Shown here one piece after another: positions 47,701 to 54,515 of a stretch of 64,000 bases of DNA. Each line of letters begins with the position of its first letter. Positions within the stretch are counted from its first letter, which is position 1. Origin of the DNA: Dastarcus helophoroides. Its lineage: Eukaryota; Arthropoda; Insecta; Coleoptera; Bothrideridae. The stretch covers positions 15,643,639 through 15,707,638 of the forward strand of contig CM053337.1 in assembly GCA_028583605.1 (NCBI GenBank). The letters run 5' to 3'. The position numbers and the translations under genes are program-made. Under the pieces are notes generated by a model, which saw only the letters and a list, made by a program, of their open reading frames with translations, searched no databases and had not been told where the DNA came from.

Positions 47701-49653
47701 CAAGCCAGTTGCGCATTTCATTCAAGCACCAGCTTAGGTATCAATAAATCTATAAATCTAAAAGAACTGAATAAAACGAGATTAAATCCAGATTTCCCAG
47801 GAGTTACAAAATTTGCAAATCTGAAAGAAGAACAAAATAAAAAATAAAAGAGGATTGGATGCACATTTCCCAAAAGTACCAACTCAAAGGGAGCAAAAAT
47901 TCCATATCTGAAAGAAAAGGGGAGATGATGGAAAATAAAAACAAAATGGAAAGAAATTGGACGCAGATTTCGCAAAAATACCAGCTCAGGCGTCAAAAAA
48001 TCTGCAATCTGAAAGAAGAACAAAATAAAGGAGAATTGAATGCACATTTCCCAAAAGTACCAACTTAGAACGCGCAAAAAATTGCATAGTTGAAAGAAAA
48101 GGGGAGATTCTGGAAAAAAAAAAGAAAATAAAAGGAGATTGGATGCACATTTTCCAAAAGTACCAACTCAGAGGGCGCAAAAATTGTATATTTGAAAGAA
48201 AAGGGGAGATGATGGAAAAGAAGAACGAAATAAAAGGAGATTGGATGCACTATTCCCAAAAGTACCTACTCGGGGGGCGCAAAAATTGCATATTTAGAAG
48301 AAAAGGGCAGATGCTCGAAAAAAGAACAAAATAAAAGGAGATGGAATGCAGGTTTTCCAAAACTACCAGCTCAGGTGTCAAAAAATCTGCACATTCGAAA
48401 GAAGAATAAAATAAAAAAAGATTGAAGGCACATTTCCCAAAAGTACTAACTCAGATGACACAAAATTACATATTTGAAGAAAAATTTGCAGATCTGAAAG
48501 AAGAACAAAATAAAAGAAGTTTGGATGCACCTTTTCCAAAAGTACAAACTCAGAGGGTGTAAAAACTGTATATTTAAAAGAAAAGGGGAGATGATGGAAA
48601 AAAGAACAAAATAAAAGGAGATTGGATGCACATTTTCCAAAATGACCAATTCAGAGGACGGAATAATTGCATATTTAAAAAAAAAAGAGCAGATGCTCGA
48701 AAAAAGAACAAAATAAAAAAAAAAGTACCAGCTCAGACGTCAAAAAATCTGCAAATACGAAAGAAGAAGAAAATAAAAGAGAATTGAATGCACATTTCCC
48801 AAAAGTACCAACTCAGAACGCGCAAAAATTGCATGATTGAAAGAAAAGGGGAGATTCTGGAAAAAAGAAAACAAAAGGAGATTGGATGCACATTTTCCAA
48901 AAGTACCAACTCAGAGGGCGCAAAAATTGCATATTTGAAAGAAAAGGGGAGATGCTGGAAAATAAAAACAAAATAAAAGGAGATTGGATGCACATTTCCC
49001 AAAAGTACCCACTCAGGGGGCGCAAAAATTGCATATTTAAAAGAAAAGGGCAGATGCTCGAGAAAAGAACAAAATAAAAGGAGATGGAATGCAGGTTTTC
49101 CAAAAGTACCACCTCAGGCGTCAAAAAATCTGCAAATCTGAAAGAAAAACAAAATAAAAGAGGATTCACTGCACATTTTCCAAGAGTACCAGCAGGCAGG
49201 CGTCAAAACATCTACAAATCTGAAAGAAGATGGTCATTATTTCAAAGTAGCAGTTTAAGGGGCGCAAAGATTGCAAACTTGAAAGGAAAAGGTAGATGCT
49301 GGAAAAGAACAACAACGGAAGTGAAGAAAGCGAGACAAAGACAATGTCAAAATTGGCAACAGAATTCGTTCGATTGAGAACGCAAAGGAGTTTGCACCGA
49401 CGCACCAAAAGCAACGACGTTTGGGGGCGAATTTTTTTTTAAATGAAAGCTTACCGCAGTCTTCTTCATCCGAGTTGTCCTGGCAGTTGTTGTGGCCGTC
49501 ACACCTAGTGGTAATGGGGAGACATCTGGTGTTTCTGCAGGTAAACTCAGCACTGGTGCAATTGCTGTCGATGTTAAATTCACTCACCAACGACTCAAAA
49601 GCGCCATAACTGGGGGATAAAAATACGCCGACCAGCAGCAGGGGAACGTACAT
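11588..49653 (-). CDS. VgR: vitellogenin receptor (LDL receptor superfamily), complete, 20 coding exons (VgR-A)
   Basis: Endocytic receptor expected to bring yolk precursors into oocytes. The twenty exons listed separately have GT-AG borders and matching phases, giving 1769 residues, the usual size for insect VgR. Order: signal peptide (1-17); LDLa 1-5 (about 31-240); two EGFs (241-325); YWTD propeller 1 (330-585); EGF (588-623); propeller 2 (625-875); EGF (895-930); eight LDLa (935-1267); two EGFs (1270-1340); propeller 3 (1348-1610); EGF (1620-1650); membrane segment (about 1680-1702); tail with FYNPGYG and LL. The 5+8 LDLa layout is the insect VgR signature and separates it from LRP1/2 and LDLR. 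A 3' splice site just before the ATG (TTTTTCAG at about 49662) implies an upstream noncoding exon. Introns total over 30 kb and are largely repeats. Confidence 0.95.
11954..12126 (-). CDS. VgR: VgR-A exon 19: juxtamembrane stalk and membrane segment
   Basis: Acceptor TTATTGTTTTAG in phase 0, then a 24-residue stalk, a hydrophobic segment of about 23 residues ([16 protein letters not shown]...) and the stop-transfer RRR. No long O-glycosylation domain is present. Donor GTAATC, phase 2. Confidence 0.85.
12127..12600. other. VgR-A intron: foldback remnant and hAT-like end
   Basis: 12240-12330 is a degraded copy of the foldback family (GAAATACAAATCTTT, CAAGGACCAATCCGTTCC). At 12380-12450, AACCGCGGCCAGC and GCGGCTCTTTAAATTCCC resemble the hAT-type end at 61129. 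The following AAAGCTAGG...CAGACATT stretch also matches 61200-61230. Confidence 0.5.
12604..12776. mobile_element. foldback element copy
   Basis: Both arms are present: CCCCTGAAACCAAGAAAG on the left, CTTGGTTTCAGGGG on the right. In between are AACGCGTTTCGACAGCC and AAAACGCGTTAGAG. The centre is shortened compared with 45058-45328. Confidence 0.75.
12777..15330. repeat. AT-rich satellite-like array in VgR-A intron 18
   Basis: Degenerate units such as GAGATTTCGAAAAAATTGAG and AAAAGTCGAAATTT. The purine-rich strand flips between blocks: A-rich to about 13740, T-rich at 13745-14080, then A-rich again. The block structure matches 61.4-64.0 kb, including AGCCGAATTTTGAGAAAA and ATGAATTTATCAAAAGTTC. 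Confidence 0.8.
13587..13866. repeat. long imperfect palindrome inside AT array
   Basis: The left half (AGAACAAATTAAAAAAAACTCC...) and the right half (...GGAGTTTTTTTTAATTTGTTCTGA) are reverse complements over more than 100 bp, centred near 13730. A second copy of the right half lies at 13988-14080. Confidence 0.7.
15512..15842 (-). CDS. VgR: VgR-A exon 18: propeller 3 end and last EGF
   Basis: Last blade ([10 protein letters not shown]) and an EGF with [10 protein letters not shown]. Donor GTGGGT, phase 0 out. Confidence 0.92.
15936..16036. repeat. inverted repeat, left copy (pairs with 20887-20985)
   Basis: About 100 bp, including GGTAACACCATGAACC and ACAATTGTTTCTTCTGTAAC. It is the reverse complement of 20887-20985 with scattered mismatches and lies 94 bp from the exon 18 acceptor. 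Confidence 0.8.
16120..19490. repeat. 221-bp tandem satellite, about 15 copies
   Basis: Marker GAGAATGTCGAAGATCG recurs about every 221 bp from near 16308 to 19180, degrading after 19250. A unit runs through AAATGAAGGAAAGGTCTAGG, CAAAATCCAAATTTCTAG and CGTTTTCAGAGCAAAAAC. The recurring 91-residue ORFs on the - strand are read-throughs of this unit, not genes. Confidence 0.93.
19491..20886. repeat. degenerate AT-rich array
   Basis: Decayed units with AAAGTTAAATTATGATAAAA and AAAGTCAAAATTT, continuing from the 221-bp array up to the right inverted repeat. No gene is visible. Confidence 0.6.
20887..20985. repeat. inverted repeat, right copy (pairs with 15936-16036)
   Basis: Contains GAAGAAACAATTGCGGAAG and GGTTCATGGTGTTAC. 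It ends 33 bp from the exon 17 donor. Confidence 0.8.
21018..21632 (-). CDS. VgR: VgR-A exon 17: propeller 3
   Basis: A 615-nt exon holding most of the third propeller ([27 protein letters not shown]). Acceptor CATTACAG, donor GTAATC. Arrays of the same 221-bp satellite lie on both sides. Confidence 0.93.
21660..22795. repeat. 221-bp tandem satellite, second block, about 5 copies
   Basis: Same unit and orientation as 16120-19490, on the other side of VgR-A exon 17. It ends at a small palindrome, ATATCAAAAATTTTTGATAT (22791-22810). Confidence 0.92.
22811..23233. other. VgR-A intron 16 remainder
   Basis: AT-rich unique sequence. I see no gene or recognisable repeat in it. Confidence 0.5.
23234..23542 (-). 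CDS. VgR: VgR-A exon 16: rest of LDLa 8 and two EGFs
   Basis: Ends LDLa 8 ([10 protein letters not shown]), then an EGF and a calcium-binding EGF (ADIDEC). Donor GTACGT, phase 2 out. Confidence 0.93.
23594..23678. repeat. perfect 23-bp inverted repeat with 39-nt loop
   Basis: GATTGGCATTTTCTTCGCC-AGTT at 23594-23616 is the exact reverse complement of 23656-23678. It lies within the 200-bp VgR-A intron 15. Confidence 0.85.
23743..24160 (-). CDS. VgR: VgR-A exon 15: LDLa 5-7 of second domain, start of 8
   Basis: Three LDLa repeats. The middle one has [16 protein letters not shown], an unusual calcium site. The first cysteine of LDLa 8 (CEDGFR) closes the exon. Donor GTACTC, phase 2 out. Confidence 0.93.
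24290..24555 (+). mobile_element. LINE 3' end fragment
   Basis: The translation [19 protein letters not shown] followed by AHTGL resembles the C-terminus of non-LTR retrotransposon ORF2 proteins. A GATGATGAT tail follows at about 24540-24553. Confidence 0.6.
24556..25640 (+). mobile_element. non-LTR retrotransposon fragment with RNase H domain
   Basis: 24566-24922 reads an RNase H domain: [42 protein letters not shown], with the catalytic D-E-D visible. 25314-25517 reads the C-terminal [18 protein letters not shown] knuckle typical of I/R1/jockey-type ORF2. Frames are broken between and after. It ends in a GATGAAGATGATGATG tail near 25616-25636. It is inserted in VgR-A intron 14, antisense to the gene. 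Confidence 0.82.
25641..26177. other. VgR-A intron 14 remainder
   Basis: AT-rich sequence with no recognised gene or repeat family, lying between the LINE tail and exon 14. Confidence 0.5.
26178..26266 (-). CDS. VgR: VgR-A exon 14: rest of LDLa 4 of second domain
   Basis: An 89-nt exon with [17 protein letters not shown]. Acceptor ATTTCAG, donor GTGAGT. A 283-bp tandem array fills the intron upstream. Confidence 0.92.
26348..27480. repeat. 283-bp tandem repeat, four nearly identical copies
   Basis: Copies start with GACTGTGTGTAAG at 26348, 26631, 26914 and 27197, exactly 283 bp apart, with very few differences. This implies recent expansion or homogenisation. The unit includes one or two copies of a 21-bp minisatellite. 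Confidence 0.95.
27438..27566. repeat. 21-bp minisatellite, about 6 copies
   Basis: CAAGCAAAGATTTCCTTGTGA repeats in tandem at the end of the 283-bp array. Its + strand frame (KQRFPCD) is a by-product of the 21-bp period. Confidence 0.93.
27618..28194 (-). CDS. VgR: VgR-A exon 13: EGF and LDLa 1-3 (part of 4) of second ligand-binding domain
   Basis: One EGF, then three full LDLa repeats ending GEDEDGC, SDEHNC and SDEINC, and the start of a fourth (CEVNQFR) that finishes in exon 14. Acceptor TTGATAG, donor GTAAGA. Confidence 0.94.
28490..29664 (+). mobile_element. jockey-like LINE fragments, rearranged
   Basis: Partial and internally duplicated 3' pieces of the element seen at 1-2790. 28555-28860 repeats TAGGAGTGAATGCGAGCACT and TTTCTTTTTAGAGCTAAAA. 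28958-29425 encodes a C-terminal piece ([19 protein letters not shown]). 29385-29664 is a shorter, deleted copy. Confidence 0.85.
29665..30890 (+). mobile_element. jockey-like LINE 3' half with intact YADD motif
   Basis: 29665-30081 reads RT motifs B to [47 protein letters not shown]. It stops at a TGA after NASTNFS. 30261-30728 continues with the C-terminal region ([33 protein letters not shown]). An A-rich tail near 30690 is followed by foldback-like sequence (ATCGAAATGCGTTAGAG) and a second LINE tail remnant at 30845-30890. It is a truncated copy in VgR-A intron 12, antisense to the gene. Confidence 0.88.
30904..31053 (-). CDS. VgR: VgR-A exon 12: propeller 2 end
   Basis: Contains [19 protein letters not shown]. 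Donor GTAATT; phase 1 out, joining the EGF exon 2.7 kb away across LINE fragments. Confidence 0.88.
31106..31302 (-). CDS. VgR: VgR-A exon 11: propeller 2
   Basis: Blade with [18 protein letters not shown]. Phase 2 in and 1 out; donor GTAGGT; a 52-bp intron separates it from exon 12. Confidence 0.9.
31617..31802. mobile_element. foldback element copy
   Basis: The left arm starts at CAACAAAGGTTGCTCTAAC. The right arm runs through CTTTGTTGTGTTTTTTAACC to CCAAGGATCAGTCCGTTCC. Confidence 0.78.
31860..34700. repeat. TCGAAATTTCGA-rich tandem array in VgR-A intron 10
   Basis: About 18-bp units, CTCGAAATTTCGACTTTTTT, repeat over roughly 2.8 kb and grade into A-rich inverted units after 34090. A longer marker, GTTACAAAGGCGTAGA...ATCGATTAAAA, recurs near 32010, 32198 and 33043. 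TCGAAATTTCGA is itself a perfect palindrome, so the array has dense self-complementarity. Confidence 0.9.
34880..35036. mobile_element. possible DNA-transposon (MITE) end
   Basis: AAAATCGATTCAAAAATCGA and GGAATCGACATCCCTA near 35000-35034 resemble the ends of small hAT-type elements. The other end was not identified. Confidence 0.3.
35061..35205 (-). CDS. VgR: VgR-A exon 10: propeller 2
   Basis: [19 protein letters not shown] is a YWTD-like blade. It is separated from exon 9 by an intron of only 49 bp; donor GTGAGT, phase 2 out. Confidence 0.9.
35255..35515 (-). CDS. VgR: VgR-A exon 9: start of propeller 2
   Basis: Opens the second propeller ([14 protein letters not shown]). Acceptor TTTTTCAG, donor GTAAAA, phase 1 in and out. 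No counterpart in VgR-B. Confidence 0.9.
35696..36315 (+). mobile_element. jockey-like LINE 3' fragment
   Basis: Reads [20 protein letters not shown] and [14 protein letters not shown] with a frame break. It has an internal 16-bp duplication (ATTCGTTACCGAACGG) and ends A-rich near 36300. It lies in VgR-A intron 8. Confidence 0.85.
36395..36537. mobile_element. foldback element half-copy next to exon 8 donor
   Basis: Right-arm sequence only: GCCATCGAAATGCGTTAGAG, CTTGGTTTCAGGGGACTA, AACCAAGGACCAG. It ends about 15 bp from the exon 8 donor (GTAAGC at 36547-36552). Confidence 0.75.
36553..36865 (-). CDS. VgR: VgR-A exon 8: propeller 1 last blades and EGF
   Basis: KLYWSDW, the closing strand GIHIFHP, then an EGF with six cysteines. 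Donor GTAAGC; phase 1 out. A foldback element ends about 15 bp beyond the donor. Confidence 0.92.
36946..37147 (-). CDS. VgR: VgR-A exon 7: propeller 1, two blades
   Basis: MFWTDWG and RLYWTDAK mark two blades; WPNGLALDY is a family hallmark. Phase 2 in and 0 out. Confidence 0.94.
37148..37781. other. VgR-A intron 6
   Basis: AT-rich unique sequence with a NotI-type GCGGCCGC island near 37411. No gene or repeat was recognised. Confidence 0.5.
37782..37969 (-). CDS. VgR: VgR-A exon 6: propeller 1, NIYFTD blade
   Basis: Contains [11 protein letters not shown] and [10 protein letters not shown], typical of a YWTD blade. Acceptor TATTTTAG, donor GTGAGT, phase 0 in and 2 out. Confidence 0.92.
37970..38707. 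other. VgR-A intron 5
   Basis: AT-rich, with scattered TTTCGAATTTTTGA-like motifs reminiscent of the AT arrays. No gene is visible. Confidence 0.5.
38708..39009 (-). CDS. VgR: VgR-A exon 5: rest of EGF, start of propeller 1
   Basis: Completes the calcium-binding EGF and starts the first YWTD propeller ([17 protein letters not shown]). Acceptor TCCTGAAG at 39010, copied about 13 times in the array upstream. Donor GTATGT, phase 0 out. Confidence 0.93.
39004..41290. repeat. 160-174-bp tandem array containing copies of the exon 5 splice acceptor
   Basis: Fourteen units start at AGATACCTTCAGGAAAAATC or close variants, near 39004, 39172, 39336, 39492, 39665, 39828, 40002, 40165, 40339, 40502, 40663, 40825, 40984 and 41143. 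From 39665 to 40500 they form 337-bp dimers. The first unit is the real intron-exon junction of VgR-A exon 5. The others repeat the intron end together with the first 5-6 exon bases. Confidence 0.93.
41291..41713. other. VgR-A intron 4 remainder
   Basis: AT-rich unique sequence between the tandem array and the donor of exon 4. No feature was recognised. Confidence 0.5.
41714..42004 (-). CDS. VgR: VgR-A exon 4: LDLa 5, EGF, start of calcium-binding EGF
   Basis: LDLa 5, an EGF module, then DINECDTYG, the start of a calcium-binding EGF that finishes in exon 5. The acceptor TTTTTCTAG is copied in the tandem array just upstream. Confidence 0.93.
42005..43015. repeat. CCAATGGT-type tandem array abutting exon 4 acceptor
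   Basis: Short units (TGGTACTCAACCAATGGTGC) are nested in 150-205-bp units, each beginning AGAAA...AAACGCGGACTG. The real acceptor of exon 4 has the same AGAAAAACGCGG next to it. CCATTGGTTGAG and CTCAACCAATGG are inverted within each unit. Confidence 0.92.
43042..43288 (-). CDS. VgR: VgR-A exon 3: LDLa 3 and 4
   Basis: Two LDLa repeats, with SDETIGC and SDEIDC ends. Acceptor ATTTTAG, donor GTAAGT, phase 0 in and 1 out. The paralogue exon at 60180-60427 is one base longer. Confidence 0.93.
43289..45057. other. VgR-A intron 2, AT-rich part
   Basis: Low-complexity A-rich sequence with AAAATTTCGAAAA-type motifs. No coding region is supported. Confidence 0.5.
45058..45328. mobile_element. foldback element, most complete copy, with hammerhead-like core
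   Basis: Two arms of about 100 bp are almost perfect reverse complements around a short centre of GATAAACAGTTTATC repeats. The outer tail is GAAAATAACAAAGGACCAGTCC. In the right arm, 45189-45195 is CTGAAGA, then a stem GACAG-CTTGG-CTGTC, then GAAAC at 45212 and GCGTT. This order resembles the hammerhead ribozyme core known from Penelope-like elements. The left arm carries the same core on the - strand. Family assignment is inference. Confidence 0.8.
45442..45627. mobile_element. hAT-type MITE with 8-bp target duplication
   Basis: The ends CAGGGGCAGATTTAAGG and (reverse complement) CAAGGGCGGATTAACCTTG form imperfect terminal inverted repeats. Identical TTTGAAAA copies flank it at 45434-45441 and 45628-45635; an 8-bp duplication is the hAT signature. 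The 186-bp interior has no coding capacity. Confidence 0.85.
45636..46297. other. VgR-A intron 2, AT-rich part
   Basis: A-rich low-complexity sequence. No gene is visible. Confidence 0.5.
46298..46652. mobile_element. two adjacent foldback element copies
   Basis: The first copy (46298-46442) has a collapsed centre, AAAGGTTGCAACCTTTG. The second (46468-46652) has CTCTAACGCGTTGCGATAGC, then a shortened right arm, and ends CCAAGGACCCCTCC. Confidence 0.78.
46766..46896 (-). CDS. VgR: VgR-A exon 2: LDLa 2
   Basis: Acceptor TTTACAG, donor GTAAGT, phase 1 in and 0 out. One complete LDLa with [16 protein letters not shown]. Confidence 0.92.
46897..47750. other. VgR-A intron 1, non-array part
   Basis: Mostly unique AT-rich sequence. 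A 101-residue + strand frame at 47342-47647 has no recognisable family. AATTTCCAACATTTATA appears twice near 47535 and 47580. Confidence 0.45.
47755..49250. repeat. ~100-bp tandem array in VgR-A intron 1, about 15 copies
   Basis: The marker CAAAAGTACCAACTCAG, preceded by GGATGCACATTTTC, recurs near 47855, 47958, 48038, 48141, 48243, 48344, 48426, 48523, 48625, 48728, 48786, 48883, 48986, 49087 and 49168. ORFs on both strands here follow from the array. Confidence 0.9.
49455..49653 (-). CDS. VgR: VgR-A exon 1: signal peptide and LDLa 1
   Basis: [17 protein letters not shown] is the signal peptide. The first LDLa follows with six cysteines and an SDEEDC end. Donor GTAAGC; ends in phase 1. Confidence 0.92.
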
Positions 49654-49849
49654 TTTAAAACTGAAAAATAACCAATTAGTTCGCTCCAGGATATTCGACG
49701 TTTTTTTTAATGCATATTTCGTGGGCAGATTTTGGGAATTTTTTGATGAAAATATCAGCTAAAACAAGTGGATCTTGCGAGATACTTGAATTTTAAAATT
49801 ATTTTAGATTTTAACCAATTTCGAAAAAATGATAACGAAGGCAGAGTCA

Positions 49850-49980
49850 GTACAGGATATACTTCTTCCGGGATTGGACCGTTCAGAAAGAAGTACTAAA
49901 AGTGTTCACCCTTTTAGTAGTGTGAACACTTTTAGTAGTTCTTTGACACGGTCCAATCCCGGAAGAAGTATATCCTGTAC
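49850..49980. repeat. long near-perfect hairpin, 60-bp arms and 12-nt loop
   Basis: The left arm (GTACAGGATATACTTCTTCC...) at 49850-49909 and the right arm at 49922-49980 are reverse complements except for a few bases near the middle. It sits about 200 bp upstream of the VgR-A start codon. Confidence 0.9.
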
Positions 49981-50606
49981 TAATTTCGAAAAAAAGTTAA
50001 AATTTCGTATACAAATCGAAATTTTTTGGAACGTTTTATACAAAGATCGACATTTCTAGCAATCTTTCGAAATTTATAAAATTAAAATTAGGATTTCCGA
50101 ATTTAAATTTGTAAAAGGAATATTTTTTTTATAATTTTAATATGACAGCTTCAAAGTATTTCTCAAAATTTCAGGTTTATTCTTATATATTTTAGGTTTA
50201 TTAGAGTCGACTTTAAAGCTCTAAATTTCGAAATTTTGATTTTTTTAAAACTTTAGTTCCAATCCCATAATGTTGCTTATATTTCCTCAAAATTACTAGG
50301 GGTTTTTGTTTTAAGTTTTAAATTTCTTTTGTAGAATTCCTGACCTCTATAGTTCATCAGAAAAAATGGGTAAATTCCAATAGAAACGCAGAAGATTTAA
50401 ATTTAAATGTTCAATCAATTTTGAATTTGATGTCTTTATAATAGTGTTCTTATTGTCTAGAATATCTAGATATTCTCTGTATCTTCTTAACGAAGTAGTT
50501 TTATTTTCATTCGTGTTTTATTACTTTTTCTTCGTCAGTTACTATCCTTTAAAGAAAGTCGAGAGCTTAGAATATACTTCTAAAGTCAAGAGTTATCTTC
50601 AAAATT

Positions 50607-50774
50607 GTTGAAATACAAATCTTGTCGCGTATCTCTCTAAAGATGATAACTTGGCTAACGAAACGTGTTAGAGCAACGTTTGTTGTGTTTTTTAATCTTT
50701 CTTGGTTTGAGGGGGCAAGATTTGTATTTCAATTTTTGAAGATAACCAAGGACCAATCCGTTCCACCAAAATTA
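50607..50774. mobile_element. foldback element copy
   Basis: A shortened left arm (GAAATACAAATCTTGTC) is followed by a right arm with GCTAACGAAACGTGTTAGAG, CTTGGTTTGAGGGGGCAAG and CCAAGGACCAATCCGTTCC. It lies upstream of VgR-A. Confidence 0.78.
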
Positions 50775-51790
50775 TGGCTTCAAAATTGTCGCATAATTTA
50801 ATCTATCCACACTGCCTAATTTAAATAAATGATTTATTTGCCCAATTATAATAAATTCCACAAAGAATAAATAAAGAACATTTCAGAATCACGCGTTTAA
50901 GTTTGGAATCAATTGGTGCTATAATTTTTTATATTTATTTTTTTTTTCAATTAAGAATACTACAAACGACAAAAACCAGAGAAATTTCTCGTGGCCCTTT
51001 ATTTGTACTTTTATCGGTTTTATATTGGGTGTACTTGTTAAAATTATTGTGCCAAAGAAATATTAAAATTGTTACTTACCTTATTTTAAAATAACCAAAT
51101 TAAAACCATCTAGTTAAAAACGTTGTGCACTTTAAGGTGATAAAACTGCGAAAGAGATAAATTCGTGCCGCGGATACTTCAGCTGATTGACGACCTTATC
51201 TCTTTGTGGCGTTCTTGCAAGAAAAAATTTACCAAATCAACCAAATTTCTTCGATCTGATGTGAGTTATTATTGACAATTTTATCGGATGCGGCAATGTG
51301 TACAAAATGATGCTATTGTTAAAGTTAGTCGTAAAATAACGAATTAGTAACAGCTCAGAGTCCAGGATTTATCAACAAAGAAAATATCCCTCATTTGAAT
51401 GCGACGAGAAGAACAATTTAACTGGGATTTGGTTAGTTATTGGTCAGGCTCGACAGTGGAATATGAAAATTTTGTTCAATTTTCATATTGACTCAAAATT
51501 AATGTAATCATTTCAATTGTGGTTCGCAGGTTGCGAATTCAGATGAAAACAACGTACTCAAATAAATAAAAAATATGATTTTTCCAAATAGTTTTTTTAA
51601 AAAACTAAAAAACTATTTGATATCACTGGAATAAGAAATTCACATTCTTCGCTAAGACCTTAATGTATTTTTTTTATTTTATATACCTAAAAGCTTTTTT
51701 CATTAAAATTTATACTTAATTTCCTATTTGGGAATCATGTTTTTGTTATTTTGTTAAATTTATTAATTCTTTAATTCGTGCACATTAATC
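50775..51790. other. upstream flank of VgR-A
   Basis: Should contain the noncoding first exon and promoter of VgR-A, given the acceptor just before its ATG. No motif decides where. TATGAAAATTTTGTTC-AATTTTCATAT near 51463-51489 is a small hairpin. Confidence 0.4.
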
Positions 51791-51794
51791 GTAA

Positions 51795-54515
51795 TTTGAA
51801 AAATGTACTTTGATTGACAATTTAACCCAGAGCACTTTCTATGTATACAAATCTGTGTTCAAACATACTCTATGCTTCTTATATTCTATGGTAACCTCTA
51901 AGCCACGCCCACAGCTTCACTTAACGTGAGGCTAACAACCGGGTACGCGTAATTTGCTCGCTAATTTGAAAAATGTACTTTGATTGACAATTCAACGGAG
52001 AATACTTTCCATGTATGCAAATCCGTGTTCAGACATAATTTATGTTTCTTATATTCTATGGTATCCTCTAAACCATGCCCACAGCTTCATTTAATACGAG
52101 GCTAACAACCGGGTGCGCGTAGTTTCCTCGCTAATTTGAAAAATGTACTTTGATTGACAATTCGACCGAGAACACTTTTTATGATGCAAATTCGTGTTCA
52201 AACATAATCTATGTTACTTATTTTCTATGGTAACCTCTAAGCCACGCCTGCAGCTTCACTTAACGCGAGGCTAACGATCTCGTGCGCGTAGTTTCCTCGC
52301 TAATTTGAAAAATGTACTTTGATTGACAGTTCAACCGAGAACAGTTTCAATGTATGCAAATCCGTGTTCAAACATAATCTATGTTTCTTATATTCTATGG
52401 TAACCTCAAAACCACGCCCACAGCTTCACTTAACGCGAGGCTAACAACCGGGTGCGCGTAGTTTGCTCGCTCATTTGAAAAATGTACTTTGATTGACAAC
52501 TTCAGCCGAGAACACTCTCCATGTATGCAAATCCGTGTTCAGACATAATCTTTGTTACTTATATTCTATGGTAACATCTAAGCTACGCCCACAGCTTCAC
52601 TTAAAGCGAGGTTAACAACCTCGTGCGCGTAGGTTTCTTACTAATTTGAAAAATGTACTTTGATTGACAATTCAACAGGGAACACTTTTCATGTATGCAA
52701 ATCCGTGTTCAAACTTAATCTATGTTTCTCATTTTCTATGGTAACCTCTAAGCCACGCCTTACGCTTCACTTAACGCAACCTGGTGCTCGTAGTGTGCAC
52801 GTTAGTTTGAAAAATGTACTTTGATTGACAATTTAACTGAGAACATTTTCCATGTATGCAAATCCGTGTTCAAACATAATCTATGTTTCTTACATGCTAT
52901 AGTAACCTCTAAGCCACGCCCACAGCTTCACTTAACGCGAGGCTAACAACCGGGTGCACGTAGTTTGCTCGCTAATTTAAAAAATGTAGTTTGATTGACA
53001 ATTCAACCGAGAACACTTTCCATGTATGCAAATCCGTGTACAAACATAGTCTACGTTTCTTATATTCCATGGTAACCTCTAAGCCACGCTCACAGCTTCA
53101 CTTAGCGCAAGGCTAACAACCGGATACGCGTAGTTTCCTCACTAATTTGAAAAATGTACTTTGACAATTCAACCGAGAACACTTTCCATACATGCAAATC
53201 CGTGTTCAAATATAATCTATGTTTCTTATATTCTATGGTAACAACTAAGCCACGCCCACAGTTTCACCTAACGTGAGGCTAACCACCGGGTGAGCGTAGT
53301 TTCCTCTCTAATTTGATAAATGTACTTTGATGGACAATTCAACCGAGAACACTTGTCATGTATGCAAATCCGTGTTCAAACATAATCTATGTTTCTTATA
53401 TTCTATGGTAACTTCTAAGCCATGCCCACAGCTTCATTTAACGCGAGGCTAACAACCGGGTGCACGTAGTTTGCTCGCTAATTTGAAAAAGGTACTTTGA
53501 TTGACAATTCAACCGAGAACACTTTTCGTGATGCATATTCGTGTTCAAACATAATCTATGTTTCTTATATTTTATGGTAACCTCTAAGCTATGCCCACAG
53601 TTTCACTTAATGCGAGGCTAGGTTAGCGTAGTTAGCGGGTGCGCGTAGTTTTCACGCTAATTTGAGAAATGTACTTTGATTGACAATTCAACCGAGAACA
53701 CTTTCCATGCGTGCAAATCCGTGTTCAAACATAATCTATGTTTCTTGTATTCTATGGTAACTTCTAAGCCATGCCCACAGCTTCATTTAACGCGAGGCTA
53801 ACAACCGGGTGCACGTAGTTTGCTCGCTAATTTGAAAAAGGTACTTCGATTGACAATTCAACCGAGAACACTTTTCGTGATGCATATTCGTGTTCAAACA
53901 TAATCTATGTTTCTTATATTTTATGGTAACCTCTAAGCTATGCCCACAGTTTCACTTAACGCGAGGCTAGGTTAGCGTAGTTAGCGGGTGCGCGTAGTTT
54001 TCACGCTAATTTGAGAAATGTACTTTGATTGACAATTCAACCGAGAACACTTTCCATGCGTGCAAATCCGTGTTCAAACATAATCTATGTTTCTTATATT
54101 TTATGGTAACCTCTAAGCTACGCCCACAGGTTCACTTAATGCGAGGGGAACTACCGGGTGCGCGTAGTTTATTCGCTAATTTGAAAAATGTACTTTGATT
54201 GACAATTCAATCGAGAACACTTTCCATGTATGTAAATCGGTGTTGAAACATAATCTATGTTTCTTATATTCTATGTAACCTCAAAGCCATGCCCGCAGCT
54301 TCATTTAATGTGAAGCTAGCAACCGGTTGCGCGTAGTTTGCACGCTAATTTGAAAAATGTACTTTAACAATTCAACCGAGAACACTTTTCATGATGCAAA
54401 TTTGTGTTCAAACATAGTCTATGTTTCTTATATTCTATGGTAACCTCTAAGCCACGCCCACAGCTCCACTTAACGCGAGGTTAACAACCGGGTGCACGTA
54501 GTTTGCACGCGACAG
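51795..54515. repeat. ~170-bp satellite array between VgR-A and VgR-B, about 16 copies
   Basis: Units begin CTAATTTGAAAAATGTACTT at 51961, 52131, 52300, 52470, 52641 and onward, spaced 169-171 bp, with moderate divergence. Conserved inner strings are GAGAACACTTTCCATGTATG and CTAAGCCACGCCCACAGC. A two-unit block near 53460-53990 is duplicated almost exactly. Unlike the other arrays it is less AT-rich and has CpG-containing motifs. Confidence 0.94.

Noticed and set aside
47859..49377. ORFs on both strands in the ~100-bp array ([14 protein letters not shown] type on +)
   Set aside because: Both strands are open at once and the frames track the tandem unit; there are no domains and no conservation outside the array.
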